This document shows positions 63,463-64,000 of a DNA stretch of 64,000 bases, piece by piece. The position numbers were made by a program, and so were the translations under genes. Source of the stretch: Leptolyngbya sp. FACHB-8 (GTDB lineage: Bacteria; Cyanobacteriota; Cyanobacteriia; Elainellales; Elainellaceae). Under the pieces are notes generated by a model that ran no database searches, had not been told where the DNA came from, and saw only the letters and a list, made by a program, of their open reading frames with translations. The stretch spans positions 1-64,000 of the forward strand of contig NZ_JACJOO010000074.1 in NCBI RefSeq assembly GCF_014695575.1, written 5' to 3'. Numbering within the stretch: the stretch's first letter is position 1; each line of letters starts with the position of its first letter.

Positions 63463-64000
63463 TTAAGCACGGTTTTTCTGAGCTTCCAATAGCTCAAACG
63501 CGTGGGCAAAGTCTTCCGTGGTGATTTGCAGGGTGCTGGGGTCCTCCTGTCCTTCCGCCCGGAAGCGACGAATGGCTTCCAGGGCAGCCTGGTTACTCAG
63601 GAGAGCCAGATCGGCACCGTTCCAACCGTCGGTCTGGGCAGCCAGAGCCGCAAGATCCACTTCGGACAAGGGGCGATCTTCGTTATGGACTTGCAGAATC
63701 GCCAGACGGCTCGGCTCGTCAGGCAAGTCAATTTTAATTTGTAGGTCGAGACGACCCGCTCGTAGTAGTGCGGCATCCAGGGCATCAGGGCGGTTCGTAG
63801 CTCCCACAAGCAGCACATTCGTGGCGTCCTGAAGCCCATCCAATTCCGTGAGAAGCTGACCGACGACGCGATCGCTCACCCCTGAATCTCCAGAGAACTT
63901 ACCCCGAGCCGGAGCCAGGGTATCAATCTCATCCACAAACACTACACAGGGCGATGCCTGACGCGCCTTTGTAAACAGTTCTCGCACAGCCTGTTCGGCA
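63463..64000 (-). CDS. CDC48/VCP-like AAA ATPase (C-terminal part, cut by window end)
   Basis: The open frame continues beyond 64000. It contains Walker B CVVFVDEIDTLAPARG, the DSGVSDRVVGQLLTELDGL segment, and the second region of homology VGATNRPDALDAALLRAGRLD with its arginine finger. The C-terminal helical subdomain (ADLALLSNQAALEAIRRF) follows. The DSG-VSDRVV sequence is closer to CDC48/VAT than to FtsH, and there is no protease domain. The Walker A part lies outside the window. Confidence 0.88.
   Translation of the reverse strand, partial: AEQAVRELFTKARQASPCVVFVDEIDTLAPARGKFSGDSGVSDRVVGQLLTELDGLQDATNVLLVGATNRPDALDAALLRAGRLDLQIKIDLPDEPSRLAILQVHNEDRPLSEVDLAALAAQTDGWNGADLALLSNQAALEAIRRFRAEGQEDPSTLQITTEDFAHAFELLEAQKNRA

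Noticed and set aside
1-64000. tRNA, rRNA or tmRNA genes
   Set aside because: I looked for cloverleaf-like GGTTC-A-TCC patterns near the island ends and in the long gaps and saw none I could support.

Overview
The window is a cyanobacterial chromosome segment. The evidence is the divergent ctpA / petB-petD locus (D1-processing protease, cytochrome b6 and subunit IV), a Tab2-type RNA-binding protein, a DXCF-type cyanobacteriochrome GAF domain in a 1789-residue sensor kinase, and the abundant palindrome GCGATCGC (HIP1). I cannot name the species; the many tandem sensors, MITE-like hairpins and small hypothetical genes fit a filamentous or Leptolyngbya-like genome.

Layout. Positions 121-1935 hold a PAS-GAF histidine kinase. 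comM (Mg-chelatase-like AAA+ ATPase) follows but is broken: its first ~78 codons lie at 2310-2520 and its last ~267 codons at 25585-26391. About 160 codons including Walker A are missing, and about 23 kb of accessory DNA lies between. The accessory block is a mosaic. Its outer modules are AT-richer and HIP1-free: on the left a decayed XRE regulator, an HExxH protein and an AlbA/Schlafen-like ATPase-fold protein (2.8-6.2 kb); on the right an overlapping pair of genes, one encoding a PIN-domain protein (23.5-25.5 kb). Between them are two ~1.59-kb copies of a GAF-EAL c-di-GMP phosphodiesterase gene with a conserved 3' tail and terminator, many small paralogous genes (2-TM peptides, Cys-rich peptides, 91/92-residue proteins, a GW-NEA family), gene remnants (M23 peptidase, DUF2283-like), a degenerate receiver, and a GmrSD-like DUF262/DUF1524 protein. 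A previously unnamed ~70-120 bp hairpin-plus-GAATTGTG repeat occurs five times among the small genes. I found no integrase, transposase or tRNA.

From 26.4 kb the chromosome looks ordinary: a hexapeptide acyltransferase coupled to comM, DUF72, peptidase U32, RecQ, Tab2, TldD/PmbA-type protease and a YiiX-like amidase, the giant cyanobacteriochrome hybrid kinase, an HD phosphohydrolase, ctpA, petBD, an RsbW-like ATPase, CYTH, PfkB kinase, small membrane proteins, two START-like proteins, a flavin-reductase-like protein, a GT-C-like membrane protein, an SDR, an AT-less polyketide ketosynthase, a PD-(D/E)XK nuclease, a large membrane-anchored protein and, cut by the window end, a CDC48-like AAA ATPase.

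Intergenic DNA is unusually rich in inverted repeats. At least four dispersed families occur twice or more, including a 101-bp MITE with 3-bp TNA target duplications, and there is one perfect 68-bp palindrome. All identifications come from reading motifs; no database search was run.
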